From Brachypodius melanocephalos (lineage: Eukaryota; Chordata; Aves; Passeriformes; Pycnonotidae), in assembly GCA_013398615.1 (NCBI GenBank), contig VZSR01003803.1, positions 64,723,604 to 64,787,603 on the forward strand: a stretch of 64,000 nt of DNA. The letters are read 5' to 3'. A program made the translations under genes and the position numbers. Within the stretch, counting starts at the first letter, position 1. Every line of letters begins with the position of its first letter. Positions 35,660 to 48,400 of this stretch are shown in pieces. The notes under the pieces were generated by a model. The model saw only the letters and a program-made list of their open reading frames with translations, did not search any database and was not told the origin of the DNA.

Positions 35660-38422
35660 CTCTACATGGTGTTTATGTGATATTTGGACCAAGAAATGTG
35701 AAAAGCCTCACCAAAAACGCACTAAACTCCACCACTGCACCAGTGTGGCAGCCCCACCTTCACATTTTCTATTACAGAACTGTTTATGTGTTTTGAGAAG
35801 CAATATTACTGTTTTGATCTGCATAAACCTTTCAGTTGTGACAAACAGTAGATAGCTAATGACTGCTGGAACCTGTTTAGATTGCTCTAATTTCATAAGT
35901 GAATGTTTGCTTATGTGTTTCTCTCTACCTTTGGAATTTCGTTCTGCTTTAACTTAATAAAAGACATTTATAGCCAAGATTTACTTCTTTATGCATAAAT
36001 GTGATGTTGGTGGTGATCAAGACCCTTTTTCCAACAATAATGGCCGTATAAAAGTCCATGTATCTCTGCTTTTTAAAAACTGATGGGCTAGCCAGTTCTC
36101 TGTTTCAGACAGGAGATTTCAGGACTCTTTGGCAAAACAATTTTAGCATAGTTCTTTTACTATCCAGAGCTATAAAATCGGTTGTAAGTTCTGTTAAGTT
36201 AGATGGCTATTTTTCCTCCAAAATACAAATTGGAAATTTAGAATTAATGAAAAACCAGGAAAGAAGTAGCAGCAAATACATCTCTTTTATCTCTGTAAAC
36301 TATAGGATGCTGTTGAACAGTTTAGGAGCACTGAACCAGAGTAATTTCTCTTTTAGAGAACTTAGGATCCTTAACTGGTGTATCAAATACCAGAGGATTC
36401 ATCCTGCTTCTTGTTTGCTTGCAGTGAAACCACAGATGTGAGATAAACATTGCACCCTGGAGATACTGTTACCTTTGCCTACATGCAACCAGGAGAAGCC
36501 TAACCAGAAATATCAGTTTATTATCATTTGCTAGGAGTGACACATCACTAAAAGTAGGTACAAATTCTTGATAAAGACCACCATAAGTTAAATTTATTTT
36601 TAAGGTAAGGAGTACCTCATAGCTGTGGTGGTATTTCAAGAGTCATGGTGATATCTAGTGGTGCAACACAAAGAGATTAATTAAGTTTTCCCTTGCTTCT
36701 AAAGCTGTTAATAAGCTGAAGAGAGGGAACATTTTTATTACAACTCCTAAAACACTGCTGTCACATCCTTATACTAATACTGCATCCTTATGTTTAATCA
36801 CTGAATTTTTCTATCCTTAGGCCTCTCTAGCAGGTCTCATTAGTGGTTGTTTTTGTGGAGATTTTTGTTTTTGAGCCAAAAGAGAACCATAGTAACTGTG
36901 CATTTCCCAAACCATTTCATTCATGAATGGGAAATGAGTCTCCAAATCTTTACTCACATGAGTAACCACATTGATATCCTCGGGCCTTCCATTATTAACA
37001 GCTAGAACTGTGAGTATAAATCTGCAGGATTTGGATGTGGCGCTTCATTACTTCATAGGAGTGAAATCTGTAGCTGGAATCAATAGCTAAGCATGCAAGG
37101 CATATAAAAGACACACATTCTTCCATGGAGGTCTGATTGCAATGCATCTCTCAATTTTGTTTCAGCATCAACAAATAAGTGTATGATGGTGAAGAGACAT
37201 GCAGACTGTAGGCAGTAATTACAAAGACACATTTTAGATAGACATTCTAGCCTCAATAGAGGAGTTGGGAACAGTCCATCAGAAAGAACAGAATAATAGT
37301 GAAAAAGGTCAACACTTCTTGAAAAACTAACATAGTAAGTCACAGAGCAAGTTTTTGGTTCTCTGTCAATCAGTAGTGTAACTGTTGTCAATCATTCCCC
37401 CTTACCTTGTTTGTGATTTTTGAATGGCCACAAAAGAAACTTTTGTTGGTAATTCTGGTCTTTACAATTGGTCTGAGTCCCAGGCAGGATTTTCAGAGCC
37501 TGCCTGTGCAATGGCATTGGAATACCCCAAGCTGCGCTCACGTATGTCCCACCAATTCAAGCAAAACTTTCCCACGATAATATGAAAGGAAATAAAAGAT
37601 TCTGACCAACACAAGTCACCATTCCAGAAATAACAAAAGGGGCAGGATAACCAGGACCTTCTCACTTAGGTTTTTTGGGTTTTTTTCCTTAAAGACAATA
37701 AATATGATAACTTTAGCTTGAAAGGTAGAGTTAGACAGGATATGCACCTGCACATCTTGGATCTTCTGAAAGAGTATTTCTATTCTCTGCCTAACCACAT
37801 GCTTCCCATTACACTGATAGGAGCATTCTGCTAAAAATTACTGCCAAGTATTAATGCTTCTTCATTTATTTTCTAATTCCTGAATTCCTCCAGGATTTTC
37901 CCTTTCCTCAAATATTTTCACCTTTCACAGATAGATTTTTGTTTTGTTTTCTTTGGCTATCAATTTATCTTGGCCCTGCTGAAAACATGAAAAGATTTGT
38001 GAAGAAAGGTTCTCAAATAAAATCCAGTTTTGGAGTTGATTCAGCAAAGTAACAAATCTGATAACATGAAAGCAAGAACATCTGAAACTAAGAATTAGGC
38101 AGAACAGATTTTTCAACAAATTGCAGCCTCTATAAATTTACCCATTTCCAAACAGCCAGGTCTGTTTATTTGCTTATTTTCCTAGCTTTGCCGAAAGAAA
38201 GGCTCAAACAACTTTGGAAAGATAACAGCAAAGTTGCTCAGCGGAAACGAGCCCCCGTACTGTAAACAGTGCCTCTCCCAACTGCAGCTGCACAAAGCAG
38301 AGACAATGCAGGGACCCTCAGCATCATTAACCAACTTCCCTTCATCACCAAACAGTCGCTTCGATAAAGCAATTACAATAGCATCACGGAACAGTAGAAC
38401 AAGGGGAAAAAAATAACCTTAC
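35660..38422. other. Gene-free segment, presumptive intron of the 38.4 kb transcript
   Basis: AT-rich unique DNA. A 127-codon + frame at 36058-36441 is unrecognised. The rightmost part, 38140-38422, lies just downstream of the putative minus-strand donor at 38423. Confidence 0.5.
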
Positions 38423-38700
38423 CAGCTTCTCCTACAGTACACAGCTGAAAGGAAAACAAAACCCCCAGCTGCAGTACCGCATGCAATTGGTCTCTCAGAA
38501 TGAACTGACTGAAAGAACTCTGAAAGGCTAAAGTCTTTCGGCCCCTCTGTTCAGCCTCTCTTCAGCTCCCACTCTCCGCGCTTCCTCACAAAGCCATTCT
38601 CCTGCTCCCTAATCCTCGCAGAGGAGAAGCAGCGCGCACGGAATGACTCCAGCGGGAGCGCTCCTCCGGGGGTGGGGGCAGAGATGCTGCTGCTGTTGCT
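38423..38700 (-). other. Candidate noncoding first exon, minus strand, ending in GTAAGG donor
   Basis: Reading minus, the block leaves a CpG-rich start and ends GAAGCTG|GTAAGGTT: last exon base 38423, GT at 38422-38421. The donor is close to consensus. ATGs inside meet stops within a few codons to about 16 codons, so this would be a 5' UTR with short upstream ORFs. The true 5' end is unknown; I set it at the CTG repeat. Composition drops from GC-rich to balanced along the exon, as is usual for vertebrate first exons. No gene name can be given. With the candidate at 6766 on the same strand, it suggests alternative first exons of one leftward gene (inference). Confidence 0.35.
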
Positions 38701-38800
38701 GCTGCTGCCAGCGCTCAGCCCCGGCCCCGCCGCGCAGCATCCCCAGGGATGGGAGCACAGCAGGCACCCGGCCAGGGCACCCGGGCACACACACGGCACC
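38525..38800. promoter_or_regulatory. CpG island, candidate promoter
   Basis: Roughly 20 CpG by eye in 280 bp (CTCCGCGC, CAGCGCGCACGG, CCCCGCCGCGC, CACCCGGGC) within AT-rich flanks. It overlaps the upstream part of the minus-strand first-exon candidate. No clear TATA or CCAAT box was found on minus. Confidence 0.55.
38684..38708. repeat. Interrupted (CTG)n / (CAG)n trinucleotide repeat
   Basis: ATG followed by CTG units with one TTG interruption. On + it gives a run of leucines that mimics a signal peptide in a 65-codon frame (38672-38869); on minus it reads CAG. Confidence 0.9.
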
Positions 38801-41130
38801 GAGGAGTGCACACCTCCACTCATCACCCTCTCAGCCACTCATTTCTGCAATGACAACACCCCTGAGTGATTGCAGGAGCCCCCCGCATGCATCTCAGTTA
38901 GCCCGCACTGAGGTAATTAGGCTTTTTTTTTCTTCTTTTATAATTAGCCACGTGACTTCCTAAAGCTCTTGTTGGGCCTTAGATGTTCTTTTCTTTTTCA
39001 CAAAGAACATGCAAGTGCATCTTAAATGTTTCAAACAGCAAAGAAAAAAAAACCAACGAAGATGTTCCCCCAGAAAATCAATAACAAAATTATAAGGAGA
39101 CCCCAACAGACACAAAATCAATAAAATTATGAGTCACCATATTAAAAAACCACTGGTGCGTCCCTGAAATGCTTCTGATAGCTAAAATCAGAACAAGCAA
39201 TTGCATTTTTCACAACGAGAAAAGGATTCTATCTTTTCCAGTTTATGTAAACTGCATTTTTAATACAAATTGTCTTGAAAACATGGGATAGATATTGAGC
39301 CAACATCCCCTGCATAGCCTCTACTTTTCAAGAATGCATTAAATCTTTGTTAGAGAAACACTGTTGTCATAATAGTTCTAGCACAAGTTTTACTTCTCCA
39401 CAAGATGCAAAAAACTCAGAAACAGACAGCTGCCACAAAGTAAATCAAAGACCTAGAAAAGCAGATGGCATAATTTCACATCTTGAATGTTGGCTGTGAG
39501 CCTTCCAGTAATAATTTATAAGGAGACTTCCTCCTGCTTGTTCCTCTGCTTGACAGCATGCTGTTTGAGCCTTTTAAACAAAATAAATAGACTTCAAGCC
39601 ACCAGCTTCACACACACTAACACTTACCAATGCTATTTCAACCTGACACAAGCTGGCTTTGTTCCTCTGTGACCCTGGAGAGAAAACCAAGGTGACAGTT
39701 TGATGGATGTGGTCTCTTTTCACAATGTGGGTTGTGACTTCACAGCCCTGTCTCCCCATTATTGCTTAGCTGAAGGAGGAGACAGGAGCAGAGGAGAATC
39801 TTCCACCATGCAGAGCCATTTTAGCAGTGAACGAAACATGTAATAAATGCCTGGAACGCATTTTCCTACCTCAAAAATGTGAATTTAAAGGAAGCCCTTT
39901 CCATTTCTCTTGAAGTTTGTGTGTAAGGACAGAAGGAAAAGGCTTCAAGAGGAGGAATTATTCCAAACTATTTATTTCAGACATACTTTAGTTGAAGAAA
40001 ATAGCAACATCACCAGAGAACAAAGGAAAGAAGGAAGGAAACAAAGAATTTGGTTTGTTCATTTTATGACCAAACACTTGGACTGTGACTTTTGTGAATT
40101 ATCTCTTAACTATGTTAATTCATTTATTGAACCATGGACCTTGAACTGTTCTTTTCTGGACAGAGGTCTCACTGCAGTAATCTGAAACAAAAAATTGCTA
40201 TTTGATGTCTTTTATTTCTTACCTAGAAGACATCCTAAAATATCAGAGGATTCCTATTTCTTAAAACTGATGTCTGCAAATTCAGTATTTGAATGCAGAT
40301 TCTTTGCTAAAATGAATCCAGGAATCTTTTTTACAAGATTAACATATTTAACATAAAAATCCTGCCAGATTTCACAGAATTTTTCAAAAAGAAATTGCCT
40401 TTCCATGGGAAAGGTTGAAAAAAGATGATGAATGAACTCTGAAATGTAAGGCTCCACCTCCACAGGCTTGAGGTGATTAACAGATATCCTAATGCCTGTA
40501 GTTGGCCTCTAATTTCCTTAGAGAGGAGCACAGGTTGTTAATATATTTTAGTCTTTGTTTCTCATCTAATCAGATGGGTTCATCATGAATAACGGAGGGT
40601 ATCAGATCTTGATTTTACAGATGGATACTGGGGCCAAATGACCTGCCACAAGAAAGTCTTTGGCAGGAAGCCAAAGCTCTGCTGTTCCAGAGTAGTTCAC
40701 CCCAGCTCTGGTGATCCTCATGCTCTAGATGATTCCTGAAAACAGGGACTAGTCTACTCATGTTTGATATAAAACTTCATATGGTCTATATTTGTTATCA
40801 CACAAATTATCTTATTATTGTTTCTAGTTTGGGATTTGATATTCACAGTTTTGCCAAAAGAATGGGCTCCTCTTCATTCTTTCAAAAAATAATACTGTCT
40901 TTTCAAAAAGATGCACTTTTTTTTTCAGATAACAGTATTTAAGTGCTTCTGTATTTACAAATATTTTTATTTCTGTAGAATATCTGTGAGGTAGTACCCA
41001 ACTTATGATATCGAAAGATAATCAAACAAAAGACAGAAATTGATTGATATTCAAAAAAAGTAAAATCTGACAGATTTATACAGAGGAATATCAGCAATTA
41101 CCTAGTTTCATCAATTCAAGTCCAATTTTT
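38801..41130. other. Gene-free segment
   Basis: AT-rich unique DNA. A donor-like CTGAG|GTAATT on + at 38913 and several sub-90-codon frames were seen, but nothing forms a gene model. Confidence 0.5.
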
Positions 41131-41232
41131 AGTTTGGTTGGGGTTTTTTGTTTGTTTGTTTTTGGGTTTGGTTTTTTGTTTGTTTTTGGTTTTGTTTTTG
41201 TTTTGGTTTTTTGTTTGTTTGTTTGTTTTTTC
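41131..41232. repeat. G/T-rich (GTTT)n-like tract
   Basis: About 100 bp of TTTG, GTTTT and GGTTTTTTG words with almost no A or C, ending in a (GTTT)n-like run. It is the cleanest of the G/T tracts in this window. Confidence 0.85.
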
Positions 41233-42187
41233 CTAAGAACCGTCTTAGAATTACACTCTTGGCTTAGGTGACCCCATTCTGAGACTTAGGGGCAGACTCT
41301 AGCATGGTGAAAGTCATGTGGTATGAATTTCACCCTTTAAAAAGAACTTTTAAAAGATGTACTTGTGAACCATTTATATCCCAGTTACGGCTTCTAAACT
41401 GCCACCATTGCTTCATTTCTCCCTAACAATCTGAGAGCATTCCCATTGTAAAGAAGGAAGTACCTTAAGCATTTTGGAAACAATAAGGCCTCTTCACAGG
41501 CCACTTGATATAAGTACATTACCTCTAAATAAAAAAGTCTGTACCATCCAGCAGGTGGTAACTATGCCATGCACAAATGAGATGAGCTCTACAGATCAAA
41601 AGGAAGAATGAAGCATGAAAAATGCAGCCACCTCTGTACTTGGAAGCTTGCACAGAGAAACAAAAGATTCGCAATTGGACAAAAGCAACAGCCACTAAAA
41701 TTTTGGAAGAGCTAATTTTTCTCATTCTTACAGCAGAATCTAACTTTCAGACTCGTGATAAATACCCGAAGGCAGTTTGAGCTTTAGGAAATAGCAGCAG
41801 GTTTGCACACTTTGCTCCCTAAGTTTTTCTGTGCTTGATCACAACCATGTCCTCTTATCTTATAATCTGTCCAAAGCACCTGTTTCTGTACAACATTTAC
41901 TCCTTTCCATGTTTCTAGGTTTAACAAAAAGCATAAGGCTCTTAAGGATAAGGTTTTCATTTGGGTAACAGCCATATATGTTTAATAGGAATCATAAGAG
42001 CAGTTCAAAAAATCTTTTCTACAAGCACAGTGGTGCAGACAATTGCACTGGAAAAGATTTCAGCAAAACTAAAGATTCCTAAACTCTTTGAGACTCACTG
42101 GTGTGGCTGATTAGTACAATCTACTACGGCTCTTTGATTTTTTTTACTCTAAACTCCCAGTAATTCTTAAAGGCAGTATAGAAAATG
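41233..42187. other. Gene-free segment
   Basis: AT-rich unique DNA; nothing recognised. Confidence 0.55.
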
Positions 42188-42240
42188 GAATCATAGAAAG
42201 ACTTGGGTTGGAAGGGACCTTAACGATCATCTAGATCATC
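42188..42240 (-). mobile_element. CR1 LINE 3'-end fragment
   Basis: GAATCATAGAAAGACTTGGG and TTGGAAGGGACCTTAACGAT then CATCTAGATCATC on + match the inverted 3' end of avian CR1. About 50 bp remain. Confidence 0.85.
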
Positions 42241-44700
42241 TGGAGATGGCTTACCTTTATAAACACATCTTTATAAACAGATATGTGTATCTTTATACAC
42301 ACATTTTAAAGTTACACTGTCTGAGTTTTAAGCACTTGATTAAGAAACATGAGTTCCATGTCAGTAGATGCTCTAGAGAGTACACTTTTTAATGTGCTCA
42401 TTAACACAGTCAATAATTTTAAAAGTTTACTATTCAATGGGAAGGTCGTTTAATGATCTCTGCTCAGGTAACATATGTATGTCGAATTTCAGGGATATTC
42501 TTTATTTACTTGACTGGATTTTTCTTCTGAGAAAGCAGTGGGGTGGCAACTCTGCAAACTGGAAGGGGAATGACCCAGCAAGAAGGAAAGAAGGATTAGC
42601 AATAAGAGGAGAACACAGTAAAAAAACATGGTGAAAAGGGAGAGAAATTAAAAATTGAGATGATTAGAGTCACTTGAGCAAGAATGTTACCGAAGTCAAT
42701 GTTTCACTTTGCCAAGGATTATCTAATAGCATTTTCCTGGGGTTTGATCTCCATGGGTTCAGTCCAAGCCCACTCTCCACTTTTGTTTCAGAGATGGATG
42801 AAAGCAAGGATTCTGCAGCACAGCTGGGTTTACATTAAGAGTGTATGTGTGAAGCTGAGGATGTCTAGCTTGGAACTTCAAAGCACGTCAGCCAACACTG
42901 GTGCATCAACCTGCAAACTTCAGTAAATATGTCAGTCTTCCTAAAGTTAGATAGAAGAGCAAAATTAAAACAGGAAAGTAAAAGAACAGCATGGGGCTTG
43001 CACAACACTAAATCTTCAGTTCTCCCTCAGCAATAAGATACAAGGAGCAAAAAAGAGGTTCTCTGTAAATTTGGCAAGAAAATACATTCTGAGTGCCTTT
43101 TTCAGAGGCTTTGGCAGATATGGCATGCTGGTCAAAGATAAGACAACACCATAATTTTGGGCAGTGGGGTACACACCTCTTGTGCAGTCAGGAAAAATTC
43201 CAATAATCCAACCCATCTTCTACAGCTTTCTACACCAACCTAAGGATGAGTGGGCAGCACGGGGTCCAGAGACATCCATGCTATGGACACTCCCTGGTAT
43301 TTTTTTAAAGATCAGATATATCAGATATATCAGATATGTGCTACAGACAGACTGATATGAGAGGACACAGGCATTGAGAAGACTGGAAGGCCTTTAAAAC
43401 CCAACCATCAAGACTTTTGTAACCCCTTTAGCATTTAAAGACAAACATCTGCTAAAAAATTCTTAGGCTTGGAGCCTCAGACTGTTAAGTCTTTTGGAGG
43501 AGACACATTTTTCCCTTTTTTTCCCCTGTAGTTCAGAGGTTTGCAGCACAGCTGGAATTCCAACTTTTGGATATTGCTACAGTGAAAACATATACACACT
43601 GATTTACATAGTGGTATTCTTGCCCATTTTTCCAAAACAAAGAGAAATTAATAGAGTTAACTAGGGTATATTTAGGAAGGGGGAGGAGAAGTAAGGAATA
43701 AAGTGGGGTACTGACATATGGTATAAATAGCTTATGGGAAACTGCCCTGCAAACTGCTGCAAACACAAGCATCATCAATGCCTTACAGTTAATCAGACTC
43801 CACACAAGAAATCTACTTATACCAACAAGAATTTCTAGTGCTGAGCTGGAACATAAATACTGTTGTAGATTTACTCCTTCATTAAAGATTCCTCCCAGGA
43901 ATTATCATCATATTCATATGACAAGAACAAAAGTAACATATGAGTTTATCTGGACATTATCCAATAACGTATGCAAGAAAAGCAGTAGAATATTAGGTGT
44001 GAGAAATGCCTGAGTTAATACCATGCATGTCTCTTGCTGTGAGAAAATGTGGGATATTTTTGGGGTTTTTTTTTATTTCTGCAAAATAATGTAAGATAAA
44101 CCCGTTACAATCCAGGACAGATTTCAGAGTATATAATAAATGGCAGAGGATTCAGAAAGCAATAATATGGCCTAGAACTGAAGTAAGAAGGGGAGAAACT
44201 TGTAAAAGCAGCTTTGCAAGGCTGGAGAGCACACTTTTCTGTTTGAGTATGCTGGGAGTGCTTCTTCCAGGCACCATAAGTGATGTGTTTCTGTAACATC
44301 CCAGCAGCAATTTCCATCCCTCTTCACCCTCAGTGCCCCAGCTCAGACCTATATGATGAGGAAGAGGATGGCATACCTGATGGTCAAACATAAGGGAAAC
44401 CTCTGACCATTGCAAAACAGAGCCTCAAGCTGAATCACCAAGCACAAGTAACCCCAGGAAATTATTTTCGACCAGATACAAACTTCAAGGGCACTTTCCT
44501 CTACATCTCACACACAGATTTATGCAGTCAAATTCCTAAAATTTAATTTAATTTGGGTTTTAAGCTCTTATAACATTTTATGTTATCCTTTTGCTCAGGC
44601 TTCTCTAACCATTCTGTTTTTCCTCTCTAATGATGTATTTCCCTTCTGCATTTATCTTGTGGTTTTTAATTTGACTGACTAATTTCTCTTTCTCCTATAG
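42241..44700. other. Gene-free segment
   Basis: AT-rich unique DNA. It includes the 9-bp tandem repeat at 43311 and ends in an unusually good acceptor-like tract (TTTCTCTTTCTCCTATAG, AG at 44699-44700). Confidence 0.5.
43311..43338. repeat. Three-copy 9-bp tandem repeat
   Basis: Period-nine ATCAGATAT units, three copies, the last followed by GTG. Frames read Ile-Arg-Tyr repeats through it. Confidence 0.9.
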
Positions 44701-44794
44701 CAGCTTACTGGTCCAATTCAACATAATCAAAGTAGTCAGAAATTTTATTATACTCAGCCACGTGTTTCTTTCCACCTAAAGGAGCTCCACTAAA
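44701..44794 (+). other. Possible 3'-terminal exon after a strong acceptor
   Basis: Directly after the AG at 44700, one frame runs 30 codons (starting Gln-Leu-Thr-Gly-Pro-Ile) to a TAA at 44791-44793. The preceding 20 nt are nearly pure pyrimidine and a GACTGACTAAT branch-like motif sits just upstream. No downstream donor or canonical poly(A) signal is close, and the peptide is unrecognised. Splice-site quality is the only support. Confidence 0.15.
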
Positions 44795-45313
44795 GCAGAA
44801 GTTTTATTATGAACGGCATAAACTTTGTGCTAAGGTCAAACCTAACTTCAATTATGGACAACAAACAAAATACTGACTGTCCAAAGTTTATTGTCTGTAA
44901 TGAAGAGAAATATATAATGAAAAAGGCCAGACTACAACCTCTGCAGCATCAGGTACACAACATTCTTTCTTGTACCAGCTGGACGATGCAGTGATCCTGG
45001 CAGATACTTATGTGACCCAGCTATTTTCGAGAAAAACCTGAATCCCTCTTACGTGCAGGTATGATCTTGAACTTCTAGACTCCACTGGGAGAAGGTTTGA
45101 TAGTGTCTGCAGAGTTGTTTGTGGAACCAGCAGGATTGACTGACTCCAGTGTAAATGGACCTGCCTGTGACACTGCAGTGGATCAGGCGCACAGGAATAA
45201 AGGAAGAGTTTACACTTCCCAAAGCAAATCTCCAGGAATATACCTGCCAAGACCCACGCTGACAGCTCCCCGCTCAGCTTTGGAAGAGGAGAGGCTCCCT
45301 CCCATGGCTAAAC

Positions 45314-45413
45314 NNNNNNNNNNNNNNNNNNNNNNNNNNNNNNNNNNNNNNNNNNNNNNNNNNNNNNNNNNNNNNNNNNNNNNNNNNNNNNNNNNNNNNN
45401 NNNNNNNNNNNNN
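45314..45413. other. Assembly gap (100 N)
   Basis: Exactly 100 N, the usual placeholder for a gap of unknown size. Frames crossing it are meaningless. Confidence 0.98.
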
Positions 45414-45445
<32 letters not shown>

Positions 45446-45448
45446 AAA
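45414..45448. repeat. (AAAG)n microsatellite at gap edge
   Basis: About eight AAAG units directly adjoin the gap on its right side. The left side (ending GGCTAAAC) is not repetitive, so the missing sequence probably includes more of this repeat. Confidence 0.95.
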
Positions 45449-48400
45449 CAAGCTATAAATAAATAATCCTGCTATTGCGTATGCAAGACACATGGAAACT
45501 GAAATACATAAATCCATATTCTGCAGACACAAAAAAAATTTATAATGATGCAATAATAATAATAATGGCATTAATCTGAGTTTTCAAGCTAAATATCTCA
45601 CAGTTCCCTACAGAAACTATTTTTTAAAAACCTATTTTTAAATGCTTTTGTAATATTTTAATAGCTAAAGTAGCATGGCATTCAGATAAGGGCCACCTTT
45701 CTGGAAAAATATGAGCTAGAGGATAACAATGCAGATACATTGCACAAAACAACCAATGTGTTTAACATTTTTTCAAACCCTTTAGTCATGTATGAAGCAT
45801 AACACCAGAAAAAAAATAATGTATTTGATTGGATCCCTACTTATGATCTATTCTTAGCTTTTACATTTTTTTCCCTTACACTGGAAAGCCAAGGTTCTGA
45901 TACTACAAACTTGGAATTACTGGACTGAATGGTGCAGAAGCACAGGTTTACTTATCTAAAAGAAATAGCAACTGTATCCTGAGCCCAATAATGCCACTTG
46001 CCTAAAGAACATAAACATGCCAAGAAGAGAGGAAAAAAATATTTAAGACAATATTCAATTATTCATTTTTGACTTGAAACAGATTGTGGTTTTTAAATTT
46101 CCTTTATTACAATTACATCAAGTAAACTCTTTCACCAACTCTCTCTGGGCAGGTCAGCTTACGTTCAAGCCTATCAGGCCTAAAATGAGTTGTCATGAGT
46201 TCTTAGTTTCCATTGTTTTTATAGCAATAGTATTAATCACGTAAAAGAAAAGGAGAAATAGTATTAATTCCTCTAAATTAATAATGCATTGTTTTACAGC
46301 TGAAAAAAAAAAAGGCATGGTGGTTAAAATATTTTACTTTAATTTATTTCCCATTTTAAGAAGCTTTATTCTTGGTTTTTCATTTGTTCAGTTTCAGTCT
46401 CAATACATGTGAGTGCAAAAGAGTATGTGACCAAGTACAATAAACAACCTCTTGACTGCTAAAATTTTATTGTGGTATACTCAGCACCTGCACTAGAACA
46501 CTTTTCCTTAATGGACTACAGTAAATATTTATATAACTACCAAGAAAGTTTATTAATGTGAACAAAAATTCTAGCAGATAGATCATCCTTTGCAGCAATT
46601 AACCTCTACAATAAAATGCAGTCTGACACATACACAGTTCTCTGAGGCTCCTTAGATCAATGAAAAGCGGCGTATAAAATTAACCCTGATCCTGTGATAA
46701 GAAATCCCTTTTGTCCTACGTACCAGCTTTTTTGCAGAGTTTAAACTAGTACAGCTTTTATGAAAAATAAAAAGGACAGCTTGAATTTTCAATCAAATAA
46801 TCAATTCTTCTGCAAGAAAACTTCATATTTTCTCATGTGGGCGGAAATTGAAGAAGATCTGTGAAAAGCTACACAGAGATGCTCTAAAACACGGTAACTC
46901 TAAGAAGGAATCTGCTGGATAGAAAGCTTCATGTCTGGAAAGTACCAGGTTTCAAGGTCTTTCAGTCTGTATTCTCTTATTCAAGGATATGGAGGACAAA
47001 TGAATCTAATTCTCAGACCATAAATTTCTGAATGAAATTCAGTTTGAACTGTTAAGTATCACAGACACTAGAACAGTAAGAAGTAACAACACTGTAAGTA
47101 TTGTATCCTGGGAATGTCTGATTTTTCTATAATGCAGCTGTTTGATTTGTTTTCCATGTGATGAAGTAAAGGAAAAAGTATTGAAAGTGCTCAAAGCAAC
47201 TTTTACACAAAACATGCAAAATGTGTTGGTTTTCAGTTGTGTGTCATTTCAAGCCACACAGTAACCTCTTGCTGGCACTAACTCAACAATGAGATGTGGC
47301 ATCTCTCATTCATACAAATAGTCCTAAATTAAACAAGGATACTTGAAGGAATCTGGATTAATCACACATGTAACTTCCCAATTCCACAGATAACCTTTAC
47401 TAAATAATTCAGATGTCTCTGTTTCTTTTCTGTGGATGATGAAATCCAGCAACATAGTATTTTATTCCCCCGCACACATGAACTTACTACATGTACATAA
47501 GTACACATATATATGTGCATCCCTATCACAGAAATTCCACTAGAAATCACTGTAGAAAAAGCATCCCTTTATACTTTTTTTTAATTGCCAGGAAAACTTG
47601 ACAGCATTCTCTTTTTTTTCTCTCCTCAAGAATTCACAGAGCTTTTAGAACAAGTAAAGTCTTGAATATGCATCTTATTTAAATAAGAATGGGGCTGAAT
47701 ACACTCTGGCAATAGCAGTGCCTCCAAAGACAAATGTTTTCTCCTGTTACTGCCATGCTCTGAGCCTTGCAGTCAGGCTGGGAGTCTGCTGAGCCCATTT
47801 CAGCTGGGCTGGCAGGGTCTCGCTCCCCGAGGGAGGAGGTCAATCCTGCAGGCTGGGAGCAGAGGGCAGGGGGCTGCAAGGTGACCCCACACCCCACACA
47901 TTGTGCTCAGGGGCTGCAAGTCAGCTCTGCTTATGCTGGGTCACGCAGTGAACCAGCCCAGCGCATCAGACAGACAGAGGTCACCTTCCATCGTGGGGAT
48001 CCGTTCACACAGGCAAATCTCTTGTCTGTGTGTTTCTGTAATTTGAGTAGCAACTGTGACAACAAGGATGGTTCACCAGAGATATTTGGGGTACTGATGA
48101 ACTCATTTTCAAAGAGCACTGGAAAAAGAAACGTGACTGTGGGTGCCTTGCCATTAGCAGAAAACTAAATCACACATGTGATGCTCCTTACAAATAAAAG
48201 CAGTGTGTAGCAGTAGAAAGGACATTGTGGAGAGAGAGACCAGGTATTAATACACATTTTGAAGTTTGCGCTTCACCTCTATTGCTATTGTGTGCATCCA
48301 CTGTGCCCTTGGGTAATCCTGATCCCACTGGTCTTTCCTTGCCTGTCCTCATTGTGGAGTTTTTGTTCCCTCAAAAGCTAAGCCATTTTTTGTTAAGAAA

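Noticed and set aside
43311..43338. CRISPR-like array
   Set aside because: Three 9-bp units without spacers; the window is vertebrate DNA.
45097..45571. 121-codon (+) and 87-codon (-) frames across the gap
   Set aside because: Both run through 100 N and the AAAG repeat.
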